Part shown: one piece after another, positions 1 to 8,303 of the stretch
Numbering within the stretch: position 1 is the first letter of the stretch
Layout of the letters: each line of letters opens with the position of its first letter
Assembly: GCF_039523615.1 (NCBI RefSeq)
Contig: NZ_BAAAFQ010000006.1
Location: forward strand, 62,001 to 126,000
Length of the DNA: 64,000 nucleotides
Source: Psychrosphaera haliotis
GTDB taxonomy: Bacteria > Pseudomonadota > Gammaproteobacteria > Enterobacterales > Alteromonadaceae
Reading direction: 5' to 3'
Notes under the pieces: model-generated
The model's database searches: none
What the model was told of the DNA's origin: nothing
The model's input: the letters and a program-made list of their open reading frames with translations, nothing else
Position numbers and translations under genes: made by a program

Positions 1-1
1 A

Positions 2-115
2 ACCGACTGGATAGATACCGAGTCATTAGAAGATTTCCTAGATCCAAATGACCCCAATAAAACTATAGAGGGTTATCCGGCTCCTCTTCGCGCTATTTTT
101 GTCGCGAACGCTTAA
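2..115 (+). CDS. C-terminal end of an unidentified protein (5' truncated)
   Basis: An open frame runs from the window edge to a TAA at 113-115 and encodes the last 37 residues of a protein, acidic in its first half and ending in PLRAIFVANA. The stop lies 9 bases before the ATG of the LysR gene, and the A-rich sequence just after it serves as that gene's Shine-Dalgarno region, so the two are probably co-transcribed. The fragment is too short for me to assign a family. That it is coding is inferred from the uninterrupted frame and the tight spacing. Confidence 0.55.
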   Translation, partial: TDWIDTESLEDFLDPNDPNKTIEGYPAPLRAIFVANA

Positions 116-124
116 GGAAAACCA

Positions 125-1015
125 ATGCCTCTTTACCGTCCTAAATCAACTATCGAACAATGGCGAATATTACAAGCGGTAGTTGACTTCGGAGGGTATG
201 CCCAAGCAGGCGAGGCATTAAGTAAAAGCCAATCTAGCCTAAATCATGCAGTATCTAAACTGCAACACACACTCGGCGTTCAACTTCTAGAAGTTAAAGG
301 GCGAAAAGCTTATTTAACTAAAGAAGGCGAAGTGATGCTGCGTCGCTCTCGTCTCTTGACCCAAAATGTTGAAGAACTAGAACAGCTCGCTGAAAATATG
401 ACGGCAGGCTGGGAACCAGAAATTACTATCGCCTGCGAAACCATTCATCCAAAAGAAAAATTATATTCCGCACTTGAAGAGTTTTACCCTCAAGCAAGAG
501 GCACTCGAGTGCGAATTGCAGACGAAGTTCTTACGGGCACAAAAGAGCGAATTTTAGAGCATACTGCCGACCTTGTTGTTGTCGGTGGCACTATTCCAAA
601 GGGTTATTCAGGCGAGAAGCTCGAAACCGTTACCTTTGTCGCATATTGCGGCGCAAATCACCCACTGGCTCAATTTGACACTGTCGATATTGAAGAGCTG
701 ACGCACGAACTTCAAATTGTTATCAGCGACTCTAGTAAACACCCTGAAGAAAGTCAGGGTTGGTTAAAAGCGGAACAGCGATGGACAGTCAGTAACTTTT
801 ATCAAGCCATTGCCATTTTAAAACGTGGTACAGGATTTTGTTGGATACCCAAACATTTAACCCATCAAGAAGTTCAAGATGGGAATATCGTACCGGTAAA
901 GCTAACGTCACTTGGTGAAAAAACAGTGATGACACATTTAGTCACACCAACGCCAAATCAGTTAGGCCCTGGTGCGACGCTACTGAAAAATTTAATTTTA
1001 AAGCAATACAAATAA
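125..1015 (+). CDS. LysR-family transcriptional regulator
   Basis: This 296-residue protein has the usual LysR length and layout. A winged helix-turn-helix occupies about residues 10-70 (GGYAQAGEALSKSQSSLNHA, then KLQHTLGVQLLE and LTKEGE), followed by a substrate-binding-like effector domain from about 95 to the end. The ATG at 125 is preceded by AAGGAA at 114-119. LysR proteins bind DNA as tetramers and respond to a small molecule; neither the ligand nor the target can be read here. It probably shares a transcript with the truncated gene upstream, whereas purM downstream is separated by 72 bases that could hold its own promoter. Family certain, role unknown. Confidence 0.9.
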   Translation: MPLYRPKSTIEQWRILQAVVDFGGYAQAGEALSKSQSSLNHAVSKLQHTLGVQLLEVKGRKAYLTKEGEVMLRRSRLLTQNVEELEQLAENMTAGWEPEITIACETIHPKEKLYSALEEFYPQARGTRVRIADEVLTGTKERILEHTADLVVVGGTIPKGYSGEKLETVTFVAYCGANHPLAQFDTVDIEELTHELQIVISDSSKHPEESQGWLKAEQRWTVSNFYQAIAILKRGTGFCWIPKHLTHQEVQDGNIVPVKLTSLGEKTVMTHLVTPTPNQLGPGATLLKNLILKQYK

Positions 1016-1022
1016 TGACGGC

Positions 1023-1050
1023 TTACAAGTGAACCTATTTACGTTAAAAT
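1023..1050 (+). promoter_or_regulatory. Candidate sigma-70 promoter for purM
   Basis: TTACAA (1023-1028) and TAAAAT (1045-1050) are separated by 16 bases and end 37 bases before the purM ATG. This is a moderate match to sigma-70 elements in the only intergenic space upstream of purMN. I did not see a convincing PurR-type operator. Confidence 0.3.
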
Positions 1051-1087
1051 TTGATTCACGAGCCACAACCACCCCACTTTTGAGGAT

Positions 1088-2137
1088 ATGACATTGAGCA
1101 ACAATCAATCTTTAAGCTACAAAGACGCTGGTGTAGACATAGATGCAGGTAATGCCCTAGTAGAACGAATTAAAGGTGCTGTTAAACGCACTCGACGTCC
1201 AGAAGTTATGGGCGGACTAGGTGGATTTGGCGCACTATGCCAACTTCCAACGGGCTATAAAGAACCGCTTTTAGTTGCTGGTACTGACGGTGTTGGTACA
1301 AAGTTAAGATTAGCGATTGATCTAAAGAAGCACGATACCGTTGGTATTGATCTTGTTGCTATGTGCGTTAACGATCTTATTGTTCAAGGTGCAGAACCAC
1401 TATTTTTCTTAGACTATTATGCTACCGGTAAACTTAACGTAGACGTTGCAGCTGATGTAGTTAGTGGCATTGCTGATGGTTGTGAATTATCAGGTTGTTC
1501 ATTAATCGGTGGTGAAACTGCTGAAATGCCTGGTATGTACGAAGGCGACGACTATGACATGGCTGGTTTTTGTGTTGGTGTTGTTGAAAAGTCTAAAGTT
1601 ATCGACGGCACAAAAGTTAAAGACGGCGATCAACTTATAGCTCTTGGCTCTTCTGGCCCGCATTCAAACGGCTACTCATTAGTGAGAAAAGTGATTGAAG
1701 TTTCAGGCGCGGATCTTACCGCAGACTTCCATGGCAAGCCTTTAGCTGACCACTTAATGGCTCCAACTCAAATTTACGTTAAGCCTGTATTGGAACTATT
1801 AAAGCAAGTTGATGTCCATGCTTTATCACATATTACTGGCGGTGGTTTCTGGGAGAACATTCCACGAGTACTTCCTGAAGCAACTAAAGCAGTTGTAAAC
1901 GAAGCGTCATGGCAGTGGCCAGAAGTATTTAACTGGTTGCAAGAGAATGGCAATATTGAGCGCCATGAAATGTACCGCACATTTAACTGCGGCGTAGGCA
2001 TGGTGATTGCGGTTGCAGCTGAAGATCTTGACCGCAGCTTAGCTATTTTAAAAGATGCTGGCGAAAACGCATGGCATATTGGTGAAATCAAAGATGCAGA
2101 TGCATCTGAAGAGCAAGTAGAAATTATTAAGGCTTAA
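1088..2137 (+). CDS. purM: Phosphoribosylformylglycinamidine cyclo-ligase (AIR synthase)
   Basis: PurM closes the imidazole ring of purines: it converts FGAM to AIR with ATP hydrolysis, in the cytoplasm. The 349-residue protein matches the family closely along its whole length, from SLSYKDAGVDIDAGN near the N-terminus through the signature GTDGVGTKLRLA, the MCVNDLIVQGAEPLFFLDY segment, GGETAEMPGMY and the C-terminal TGGGFWENIPR and FNCGVGM motifs. Length is near the E. coli enzyme (345). The start follows GAGGAT just upstream. purN begins 3 bases after its stop, the classical purMN operon of gammaproteobacteria supplying consecutive parts of de novo purine synthesis. Confidence 0.98.
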   Translation: MTLSNNQSLSYKDAGVDIDAGNALVERIKGAVKRTRRPEVMGGLGGFGALCQLPTGYKEPLLVAGTDGVGTKLRLAIDLKKHDTVGIDLVAMCVNDLIVQGAEPLFFLDYYATGKLNVDVAADVVSGIADGCELSGCSLIGGETAEMPGMYEGDDYDMAGFCVGVVEKSKVIDGTKVKDGDQLIALGSSGPHSNGYSLVRKVIEVSGADLTADFHGKPLADHLMAPTQIYVKPVLELLKQVDVHALSHITGGGFWENIPRVLPEATKAVVNEASWQWPEVFNWLQENGNIERHEMYRTFNCGVGMVIAVAAEDLDRSLAILKDAGENAWHIGEIKDADASEEQVEIIKA

Positions 2138-2140
2138 TAA

Positions 2141-2794
2141 GTGAGTGCTAACAACGCAAAAATTGTCGTATTAATTTCCGGCAATGGTTCTAATCTACAA
2201 GCCATTATCGATGCTACTGAGTCTGGAAGAATTCCAGGCTCCGTGGTTGGCGTTATTTCTAATCGACCTGATGTATTTGGCTTAGAGCGAGCAAATGAAC
2301 ATAACATTCATGCTCAGGTTATTGATCATAAAAACTATGAAACAAGAGAACAGTATGATCAAGTTCTTGCATCTTCAATTGCGGCGTTAAACCCTGATGT
2401 TGTTGTATTAGCAGGCTTCATGAGAATTTTAACCGCTGACTTTGTAGAGCAGTTTGAAGGGAAGTTAATCAATATCCACCCTTCTCTTCTGCCTAAATAT
2501 CAAGGGTTAAACACTCATCAACGAGCACTAGATGCAGGTGATGAAGAGCATGGTTGTAGTGTTCATTTTGTAAATGAACAACTTGATGGTGGACCAGTGA
2601 TTCTGCAAGCGAAAGTACCAGTATTTGGTGACGATGACGCAGACTCCCTTGCGGATAGAGTTCATGTTCAAGAACATTTAATATATCCACTAGTGGTAAA
2701 GTGGTTGTGTGAAAAAAGATTGCGTTTACAATCAGATGGCGTATATCTAGACAACTCTCTTTTACCAGAACAAGGTTATGCAAATGATGAATAA
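2141..2794 (+). CDS. purN: Phosphoribosylglycinamide formyltransferase (GAR transformylase)
   Basis: PurN transfers a formyl group from 10-formyl-THF to GAR in de novo purine synthesis. The N-terminus has the phosphate-binding loop SGNGSNLQ. The catalytic triad Asn111, His113 and Asp149 is present in INIHPSLLPKYQGL and QLDGGP, corresponding to Asn106/His108/Asp144 of the E. coli enzyme. Translation starts at a GTG directly behind the purM stop (TAATAAGTG), suggesting translational coupling. The 3' end overlaps the next reading frame by a few codons. Its formyl donor pool connects it to the 5-formyl-THF cyclo-ligase gene two genes downstream. Confidence 0.98.
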   Translation: MSANNAKIVVLISGNGSNLQAIIDATESGRIPGSVVGVISNRPDVFGLERANEHNIHAQVIDHKNYETREQYDQVLASSIAALNPDVVVLAGFMRILTADFVEQFEGKLINIHPSLLPKYQGLNTHQRALDAGDEEHGCSVHFVNEQLDGGPVILQAKVPVFGDDDADSLADRVHVQEHLIYPLVVKWLCEKRLRLQSDGVYLDNSLLPEQGYANDE

Positions 2795-3533
2795 AGGTCG
2801 TACTGCTGTCTTCTCTATTTTGTTAAGTGTTTTTGCTATTGGCTCATTTGGAGCCTCTGCAACAATCGAAAAAGCAAATGATGCCATTAAACCTTTTAGT
2901 GCCATTTACGATATGTATCGTCAGGGCGATAAGCTAGGCCAAGGTGAGAGAGCTCTAAAGAAGATTACAGACAACCAATATTCTTTGTCTTTGAAAAGTG
3001 AGCTAAAATGGCTCATTTTTTCTGACAAACGAAAGGAAGTTAGCGTGTTTACCGTTAGTGACGGGGAAAACATCACTCCTAACTTGTATACGTTCGACCG
3101 CTCAGGTACAGGCAGTGACGAAGAAGTTAAGATCTCCTTTAACTCAGACCAATCATTAATTGTTAACCCTAAAGCTAAAAAAGACGCAGCCCCTGATGAG
3201 TGGCAGCAAGGGTGGCAAGATGAGATGTCTTTACATGCTCAAATTCAGCTTGATCTAATAAACAACAAGTCAACATTCAACTATACGGTTGTTTCTAATA
3301 GCGGCAAGCTGCGTGAATACATGTTTGAAGTTATCGGCGAAGAATTGATTAGTACTGGTTTTGGTCGCTTTAAGGCAATTAAAGTGGCACGCGTATATGA
3401 AGACAAGAAGTTTTATGCGCAGCACGCCTGGTTTATTCCAGAGTTAAACTTTACGCTGGCCAGACTATGGCGAATGAAAAAAGGCGTAGAGCAGTACGAC
3501 TTAGTTATCAAAAGCTTTACTGTTGTTGAGTAG
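2784..3533 (+). CDS. DUF3108 domain protein, exported
   Basis: This is a DUF3108-type protein of about 249 residues, a family often found next to purN in gammaproteobacteria and without an established function. A signal peptide is clear: the start MNKGRTAVF is followed by the hydrophobic stretch SILLSVFAIGSF and an ASA cleavage site, so the mature protein should be periplasmic. The body is rich in beta-strand-like alternation. I chose the ATG at 2784 because it yields a compact signal peptide; an in-frame ATG at 2778 is equally possible. Either start overlaps the end of purN, indicating an operon. No catalytic motif is recognisable. Confidence 0.8.
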   Translation: MMNKGRTAVFSILLSVFAIGSFGASATIEKANDAIKPFSAIYDMYRQGDKLGQGERALKKITDNQYSLSLKSELKWLIFSDKRKEVSVFTVSDGENITPNLYTFDRSGTGSDEEVKISFNSDQSLIVNPKAKKDAAPDEWQQGWQDEMSLHAQIQLDLINNKSTFNYTVVSNSGKLREYMFEVIGEELISTGFGRFKAIKVARVYEDKKFYAQHAWFIPELNFTLARLWRMKKGVEQYDLVIKSFTVVE

Positions 3534-3541
3534 AGGTAAAG

Positions 3542-4117
3542 ATGGAAAGCCGTCAACAATTACGAGCCTCTATTCGAAAACGCCGTAATCTGTTGACTGC
3601 GGAACAACAAACTGAGGCTGCTGAACTTTTAAAGAATAATGCTTTAAAGCTTATTCAGTCAGAGCAATCTATCGCGTTGTACTTAGCCAATGACGGTGAA
3701 GTAAATACAGCACCGCTCATTGAGCACTTGCGAGAATTAAGCACGCCACTACTATTTCCAGTACTACACTCCTTTTGTTCTGGTTACTTAAATTTCCAAT
3801 ACGTAAATAGACAAACCAATTGGACAACAAACAAATACGGTATTACTGAACCAGCTCCGAATGCGCTGACTACCGCTCATTTATCCAATATCGACATCAT
3901 TTTTATGCCATTAGTTGCCTTTGATACTAATGGCAATAGACTTGGAATGGGCGGCGGATATTACGACAGAACATTAGCAAATATAAACCAGCTATCGAGA
4001 AAGCCAACCTTAATTGGGCTTGCCCATGACTGCCAAGAAGTTGAGCATTTAAATAGTGAGCAATGGGACATCCCCATTGACATGATAGTGACACCCACCC
4101 GAATTATTAGAATATAA
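3542..4117 (+). CDS. fau: 5-formyltetrahydrofolate cyclo-ligase
   Basis: The enzyme (also called YgfA or MTHFS) uses ATP to convert 5-formyl-THF to 5,10-methenyl-THF, rescuing a storage or inhibitory folate. The N-terminal basic segment RASIRKRRNLL and the signature GNRLGMGGGYYDRTL near residues 132-146 are diagnostic. Length (191) is normal. AGAGGT lies just before the ATG. It sits 8 bases after the DUF3108 gene and 18 before rpiA, so the purMN-DUF3108-fau-rpiA block looks like one transcript linking folate, purine and pentose phosphate metabolism. The 6S RNA gene that precedes this gene in enterobacteria is absent here. Confidence 0.93.
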   Translation: MESRQQLRASIRKRRNLLTAEQQTEAAELLKNNALKLIQSEQSIALYLANDGEVNTAPLIEHLRELSTPLLFPVLHSFCSGYLNFQYVNRQTNWTTNKYGITEPAPNALTTAHLSNIDIIFMPLVAFDTNGNRLGMGGGYYDRTLANINQLSRKPTLIGLAHDCQEVEHLNSEQWDIPIDMIVTPTRIIRI

Positions 4118-4135
4118 AACAATAACGAGAACGCC

Positions 4136-4789
4136 ATGAATCAAGATGAAATGAAAAAAGCCGCAGCGCTTGCTGCTTTAGATTATGTAAAAGCAGATAC
4201 CGTTGTTGGAGTTGGTACGGGCTCTACCGTTAATTACTTTATTGACGGGCTAGCAACAATAAAACACAACATTATTGGTGCAGTATCTAGTTCTGAAGCG
4301 TCAACTGAGCGCTTAAAACAACACGGTATAGAAGTGTTTGATTTAAATAACGTTGCTGATTTTGATTTGTATGTTGATGGCGCTGATGAAATTAATGCTG
4401 ATAATGCCATGATTAAAGGTGGTGGCGCAGCCTTAACTCGTGAAAAAATTGTTGCAGCGGTTGCTAAAAAGTTCGTCTGTATTGTTGATGAGTCTAAGTT
4501 GGTTCGACATTTAGGTGAGTTTCCATTACCCGTTGAAGTTATTCCAATGGCCCGCAGCTATGTTGCCCGTGAAATAGTAAAACTAGGTGGCAGCCCAGTC
4601 TACCGAGAAGGTGTTGTTACGGATAACGGCAACGTCATTCTTGATGTTTTTGATATGAAAATTGCTGAGCCTAGAAAACTAGAAGAACAACTTAATAACA
4701 TCGTTGGTGTGGTCACTAACGGCCTGTTCGCACATCGAGGCGCAGACCATGTAGTTATCGGTGGGAAGAATGGGGTTGAGAAACGCTAA
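4136..4789 (+). CDS. rpiA: Ribose-5-phosphate isomerase A
   Basis: RpiA interconverts ribose 5-phosphate and ribulose 5-phosphate, feeding PRPP for purine synthesis. All landmarks are present: the phosphate loop GVGTGSTV (25-32), active-site Asp81 and Asp84 in DGADEI, Lys94, and the catalytic base Glu103 in LTREKI. The 217-residue length matches the E. coli enzyme (219). It follows fau closely and precedes serA by about 70 bases; the fau-rpiA-serA neighbourhood is also seen in enterobacteria, which supports the call. Confidence 0.98.
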   Translation: MNQDEMKKAAALAALDYVKADTVVGVGTGSTVNYFIDGLATIKHNIIGAVSSSEASTERLKQHGIEVFDLNNVADFDLYVDGADEINADNAMIKGGGAALTREKIVAAVAKKFVCIVDESKLVRHLGEFPLPVEVIPMARSYVAREIVKLGGSPVYREGVVTDNGNVILDVFDMKIAEPRKLEEQLNNIVGVVTNGLFAHRGADHVVIGGKNGVEKR

Positions 4790-4859
4790 AAAATAGAGTA
4801 TTAATTCTAATTAAAGCGCATCAACTGTAATTTGAACCTCTAAAAATTGGATTCCTAGA

Positions 4860-6089
4860 ATGGAAAATATTTCGCTGGCCAAGCATAAAATCAAAATTTT
4901 GTTGTTAGAAGGTCTTCACCCTAGCTCTGTCGAAACGTTAAAAGCGCAGGGATATGACAATATTGAAACACTAAAAACGTCATTGCCTGAAAACGAGTTA
5001 ATTGAAAAAATTAAAGATGTTCACTTCATTGGTATTCGTTCTCGTACAAACTTAAATGCCAACGTACTTAAGCATGCGAAAAAACTCATTGCTGTGGGTT
5101 GCTTTTGCATTGGGACCAATCAAGTTGACTTGGTTGCGGCGAAAGAAAAAGGCATCGCGGTATTTAACGCCCCTTTTTCCAATACTCGCTCAGTGGCCGA
5201 GTTAGTGCTTGGTGAAATACTACTTCTTATTCGTGGCATACCTGAAAAAAGCGCAAATGCTCATCGAGGCGTTTGGCAAAAGTCGGCTATTGGCTCTTTT
5301 GAAGCTCGAGGCAAAACACTAGGTATCATTGGTTATGGTCATATTGGTACGCAATTAGGCATCATGGCTGAAAACATTGGCATGCGCGTTCAGTTCTTTG
5401 ACATAGAAAATAAACTAACCTTAGGGAACGCTAGCCAAGTAGCCAGCTTAGACAAGCTACTTAGTACTTCTGACGTCATTAGTTTGCATGTACCTGAAAC
5501 CGCATCAACGCAAAATATGATGGGTGAAAAACAACTTAGCAAAATGAAGCAAGGCGCAATATTAATAAATGCCTCTCGCGGAACGGTTGTTGATTTAAAT
5601 GCGTTAACCGACGCATTAAAAAGCAAGCATATTGGCGGCGCGGCTATTGATGTTTTCCCTGTTGAGCCAAAATCCAATGATGAAGAGTTTATCTCACCGT
5701 TAAGAGGTTTAGATAACGTAATACTTACGCCTCATGTGGGTGGTTCGACTCAAGAAGCACAAGAAAACATTGGCATTGAAGTGGCTGGAAAATTAGCAAA
5801 ATACTCAGACAACGGCTCAACACTGAGCGCAGTAAATGTACCTGAGGTTTCACTTCCAGAGCACACGGGTCGCAGCCGAATATTACATATTCATAAAAAC
5901 CAACCTGGTGTGTTAACTAAGATCAATGAAGCTTTTGCTAAACACAATATCAACATTGCTGCACAGTATTTACAAACCGATGAAAAAATTGGTTATGTGG
6001 TCATTGATGTCGAAACCGATGACAGTAATACCGCATTTGACGAATTAAAGCTTATTGAAGGCACAGTGAAGACTAGATTGCTTCATTGA
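4860..6089 (+). CDS. serA: D-3-phosphoglycerate dehydrogenase
   Basis: SerA oxidises 3-phosphoglycerate with NAD, the first committed step to serine. It shows the NAD-binding glycine loop (GIIGYGHIGTQLG, about 155-167), the catalytic residues Arg240 (NASRGTVVD), Glu269 (VEP) and His292 (PHVGGSTQEA), all at the same numbers as in the E. coli enzyme, and a C-terminal ACT domain from about 340 (HIHKNQPGVLTKINEAF). The ACT domain is where serine binds to inhibit allosterically in this enzyme type. Length is 409 against 410. A strong terminator follows, closing this metabolic block. Confidence 0.98.
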   Translation: MENISLAKHKIKILLLEGLHPSSVETLKAQGYDNIETLKTSLPENELIEKIKDVHFIGIRSRTNLNANVLKHAKKLIAVGCFCIGTNQVDLVAAKEKGIAVFNAPFSNTRSVAELVLGEILLLIRGIPEKSANAHRGVWQKSAIGSFEARGKTLGIIGYGHIGTQLGIMAENIGMRVQFFDIENKLTLGNASQVASLDKLLSTSDVISLHVPETASTQNMMGEKQLSKMKQGAILINASRGTVVDLNALTDALKSKHIGGAAIDVFPVEPKSNDEEFISPLRGLDNVILTPHVGGSTQEAQENIGIEVAGKLAKYSDNGSTLSAVNVPEVSLPEHTGRSRILHIHKNQPGVLTKINEAFAKHNINIAAQYLQTDEKIGYVVIDVETDDSNTAFDELKLIEGTVKTRLLH

Positions 6090-6117
6090 TTTTAAATTTG
6101 TCCTTGATATTTAAACG

Positions 6118-6146
6118 AGCCAATAGACGTCTATTGGCTTTTTTTA
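6118..6146 (+). terminator. Rho-independent terminator after serA
   Basis: The perfect palindrome AGCCAATAGAC/GTCTATTGGCT (6118-6139) is followed by a run of T. It ends the serA transcript before the LexA-controlled yebG gene. Confidence 0.85.
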
Positions 6147-6172
6147 TTTTTATACTTTACAGATCGAATCTT

Positions 6173-6192
6173 TACTGTATATTTAAACAGTA
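6173..6192 (+). promoter_or_regulatory. LexA binding site (SOS box) upstream of yebG
   Basis: The 20-base sequence TACTGTATATTTAAACAGTA has the outer TACTG and CAGTA half sites of the gammaproteobacterial SOS box with the required ten bases between CTG (6175-6177) and CAG (6188-6190). It lies 44 bases upstream of the yebG ATG, where LexA would cover the promoter. yebG is a known LexA target in E. coli, so sequence and family knowledge agree. Confidence 0.9.
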
Positions 6193-6236
6193 AGTGATTA
6201 TTAATTTTCCATAGGCTAGATTTACAGGAGATAGCA

Positions 6237-6659
6237 ATGGCTGTTGAAACTAGGTATGTCGTTATACGAACCGACAAAAGCAATAAGGAACAAGACGTCA
6301 TGACTTTTACCGACAAACGTGCTGCTGATGAATATGACAAAATGTTAGACATGGCAGATGACATGTTTGAACTATTGCAGCAAAGCGGTGTAAAAGTTGA
6401 CGATCAACAAGCCGAAGAACTAAGTATCTACTTAGCTAAACAACGTGAAGAGGTGCTTATCGCCCTTCAAGCTAAAAAGAAACCAGCAGCAAAAAAGCCA
6501 AAGCCTAAAGCAAGCGCTAATGCTGAAAACCAAACTGATTTAGTTGATGAAGCTGGTGACTCAAAAAAGCTGAAGAGTGAGTTGCAGTCCGAATCTCACT
6601 CAGACGAATCAGAGGACAATTTGGTCGATTTTGTTATTGAAAAAGATGATGCCGCTTGA
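6237..6659 (+). CDS. yebG: YebG family DNA-damage-inducible protein
   Basis: The N-terminal 80 residues match YebG (MAVETRYVVIR, then FTDKRAADEYDKMLDMADD), a small SOS-induced protein whose biochemical role is not settled. The 140-residue protein is longer than the E. coli one (96) because of a Lys/Pro/Ala-rich linker (KKKPAAKKPKPKA, about 80-92) and an acidic C-terminal tail, both low complexity and probably disordered. A Shine-Dalgarno sequence (AGGAG) precedes the ATG. The LexA box upstream and the terminator before it show a separate SOS-regulated transcript. Confidence 0.9.
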   Translation: MAVETRYVVIRTDKSNKEQDVMTFTDKRAADEYDKMLDMADDMFELLQQSGVKVDDQQAEELSIYLAKQREEVLIALQAKKKPAAKKPKPKASANAENQTDLVDEAGDSKKLKSELQSESHSDESEDNLVDFVIEKDDAA

Positions 6660-6729
6660 AGTCATTTAATTTATCCATATAACGGTGACTTGTCATATAA
6701 TGACGCGTCACTTTTATAGGAGAATTATT

Positions 6730-7437
6730 TTGAACAAGAGTTTGGTTACTAATGTTATTGCGGCACTAGGCTGTATTGCAGGGTTTGGCCTCAATATTGA
6801 TTGGCTTTTTTATATGTCGTTGTTTGCGTTATCTGGCGCATTAACTAACTGGATTGCCGTTCACATGCTATTTGAAAAGGTACCGGGTTTATATGGGACC
6901 GGTATTGTTCAATTAAAGTTTGTAGAATTTAAGTCTGCTATTCACCACCTAATTATGTCTCAGTTTTTTACTCAAGAAAATTTAGACAAATTTCTAACTG
7001 AACCAACAGGCGACGCTCACCATTTTGATTTAGAGCCTCTAATCAAAGAGACAGATATGTCATCGGCCTTTGATTCCCTAGTTCAGACTATCCAACAAAG
7101 CTCTTTTGGTGGCATGTTAAGCATGTTTGGTGGCACTGACGCATTAGCACCATTAAAAGCCCCATTTGAAGAAAACCTTAAACAGTCTATTTCAGAAATA
7201 GCGGCGTCTGATGAGTTTTCTGAAAAGTTAAAATCACAGCTTAGTAGCTCTGCGAATGTTGAAGATATTAGAACAAAAGTAGATAACATTGTTCAACAAC
7301 GCCTAAACGAGCTGACACCTAAAATGGTTAAAGACTTAGTTCAAGAGATGATTAAAAGTCACCTAGGCTGGTTAGTTGTTTGGGGTGGTGTATTTGGCGG
7401 TGCTATAGGCTTAGTGGCCTTTTTTGCTGGGCTGTAG
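6730..7437 (+). CDS. DUF445 family membrane protein
   Basis: This is a DUF445-type protein of about 235 residues. An N-terminal membrane segment (VIAALGCIAGFGLNIDWLFYM) is followed by the family motif SGALTNWIAVHMLFE and a second hydrophobic segment at the C-terminus (WLVVWGGVFGGAIGLVAFFAGL), with a helical, charged central region. I start it at TTG 6730 because AGGAGA (6718-6723) lies six bases upstream; an ATG at 6685 would add 15 residues without a good ribosome site. Function is unknown for the family. It ends in front of convergent genes. Confidence 0.8.
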   Translation: MNKSLVTNVIAALGCIAGFGLNIDWLFYMSLFALSGALTNWIAVHMLFEKVPGLYGTGIVQLKFVEFKSAIHHLIMSQFFTQENLDKFLTEPTGDAHHFDLEPLIKETDMSSAFDSLVQTIQQSSFGGMLSMFGGTDALAPLKAPFEENLKQSISEIAASDEFSEKLKSQLSSSANVEDIRTKVDNIVQQRLNELTPKMVKDLVQEMIKSHLGWLVVWGGVFGGAIGLVAFFAGL

Positions 7438-7460
7438 CCGTATTAAAGTTACCGTATTCA

Positions 7461-7495
7461 AAAAAAGCCAGGGCATCATATACTCGGGCTTTTTT
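7461..7495 (+). terminator. Possible terminator between convergent genes
   Basis: AAAGCC (7464-7469) can pair with GGCTTT (7487-7492) across a long loop and is followed by T. A-rich sequence on the other side would let it work in both directions. The stem is short, so this is tentative. Confidence 0.4.
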
Positions 7496-7527
7496 GCAAT
7501 TTGTTCACTGTTTAAAAAGCTATCAAC

Positions 7528-7833
7528 TTAAACAAGCTTCTCCATGCGCTTGATCATTTTAATATCTAAATCACTAATGCCGTCTACATCGTGAGTGACT
7601 AAGTCAATTACCACTTTGTTCCAAACGTTTGACCATTCAGGGTGGTGAATTAACTTCTCAGCGTGAATAGCGACTTGAGTCATAAAACCAAAAGCTTGAA
7701 TAAAGTTTTTAAATACAAACTCTTTATGTAGCTTGCCATCAACAATTTGCCATTGCTTTTCAGCTTCTAATGGCGCATTGATATCTGTTAATTCTTGCTC
7801 TAACTGCTCATTTGTTAATTTTACAGCCGCCAT
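7528..7833 (-). CDS. phhB: 4a-hydroxytetrahydrobiopterin dehydratase (pterin-4a-carbinolamine dehydratase)
   Basis: This 101-residue enzyme dehydrates 4a-hydroxytetrahydropterin, recycling the cofactor of phenylalanine hydroxylase; some relatives act in other pterin pathways. The family core is unmistakable: LHKEFVFKNFIQAFGFM, then AEKLIHHPEWSNVWNKV with His63, His64 and Pro65, then THDVDG with His81 and Asp82. No phenylalanine hydroxylase gene is in the window, so the pathway role is inferred from family only. It is transcribed after the FadM-like thioesterase with about 30 bases between them. Confidence 0.92.
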   Translation of the reverse strand: MAAVKLTNEQLEQELTDINAPLEAEKQWQIVDGKLHKEFVFKNFIQAFGFMTQVAIHAEKLIHHPEWSNVWNKVVIDLVTHDVDGISDLDIKMIKRMEKLV

Positions 7834-7864
7834 AAAAATCCCCTTTCACTCTATAATTATAATT

Positions 7865-8272
7865 TTAGTCTTGAGTATGTAACTTCATTCTTTCTAAAAG
7901 GTCGCCTGTGATTTCTACTGCTTTACCAGTTTTTTGATCCATCACAACAAACGTAATGTCTGCATCTACTACAACTTTGTCAGTGCCTGCTTTGGTGATC
8001 ACTTGATGGAACACTGCACTTTTATTGCCGATCTTCGACAACGCAGTCGTTAGCTCTAATGTGTCGCCCATATAAGCACTAGCGCGATAGTTAATATTGA
8101 TATTCACAATAGCCCAGGCATAACCTAGAGAAGTAAAGTACTCAATGTCGCCGCTGTCTTCTAGATACTGCCAACGAGCTTCTTCTAAAAACTCTAGGTA
8201 ACGAGCATTATTCACATGCTGATAAATGTCTAAGTGAAACCCGCGTACTTTAATTAAACTTGTTTTGTTCAT
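7865..8272 (-). CDS. fadM: FadM-type long-chain acyl-CoA thioesterase (hotdog fold)
   Basis: The 135-residue protein aligns closely with E. coli FadM/YbaW: KVRGFHLDIYQHVNNARYLEF at 8-28, EEARW, and VNININYRASA, followed by ITFVVMD near 106-112. Hotdog thioesterases of this group hydrolyse long-chain acyl-CoAs; the aspartate in HLDIYQHVNN (Asp15) is the expected active-site residue. It lies between the RbgA gene (about 30 bases upstream) and phhB, all on the minus strand, so the three are probably co-transcribed although functionally unrelated. Close family similarity makes the call firm; substrate range is inferred. Confidence 0.88.
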   Translation of the reverse strand: MNKTSLIKVRGFHLDIYQHVNNARYLEFLEEARWQYLEDSGDIEYFTSLGYAWAIVNININYRASAYMGDTLELTTALSKIGNKSAVFHQVITKAGTDKVVVDADITFVVMDQKTGKAVEITGDLLERMKLHTQD

Positions 8273-8303
8273 GTTGCTTCCTTTACTACCCTGTATTTAC
8301 AAA

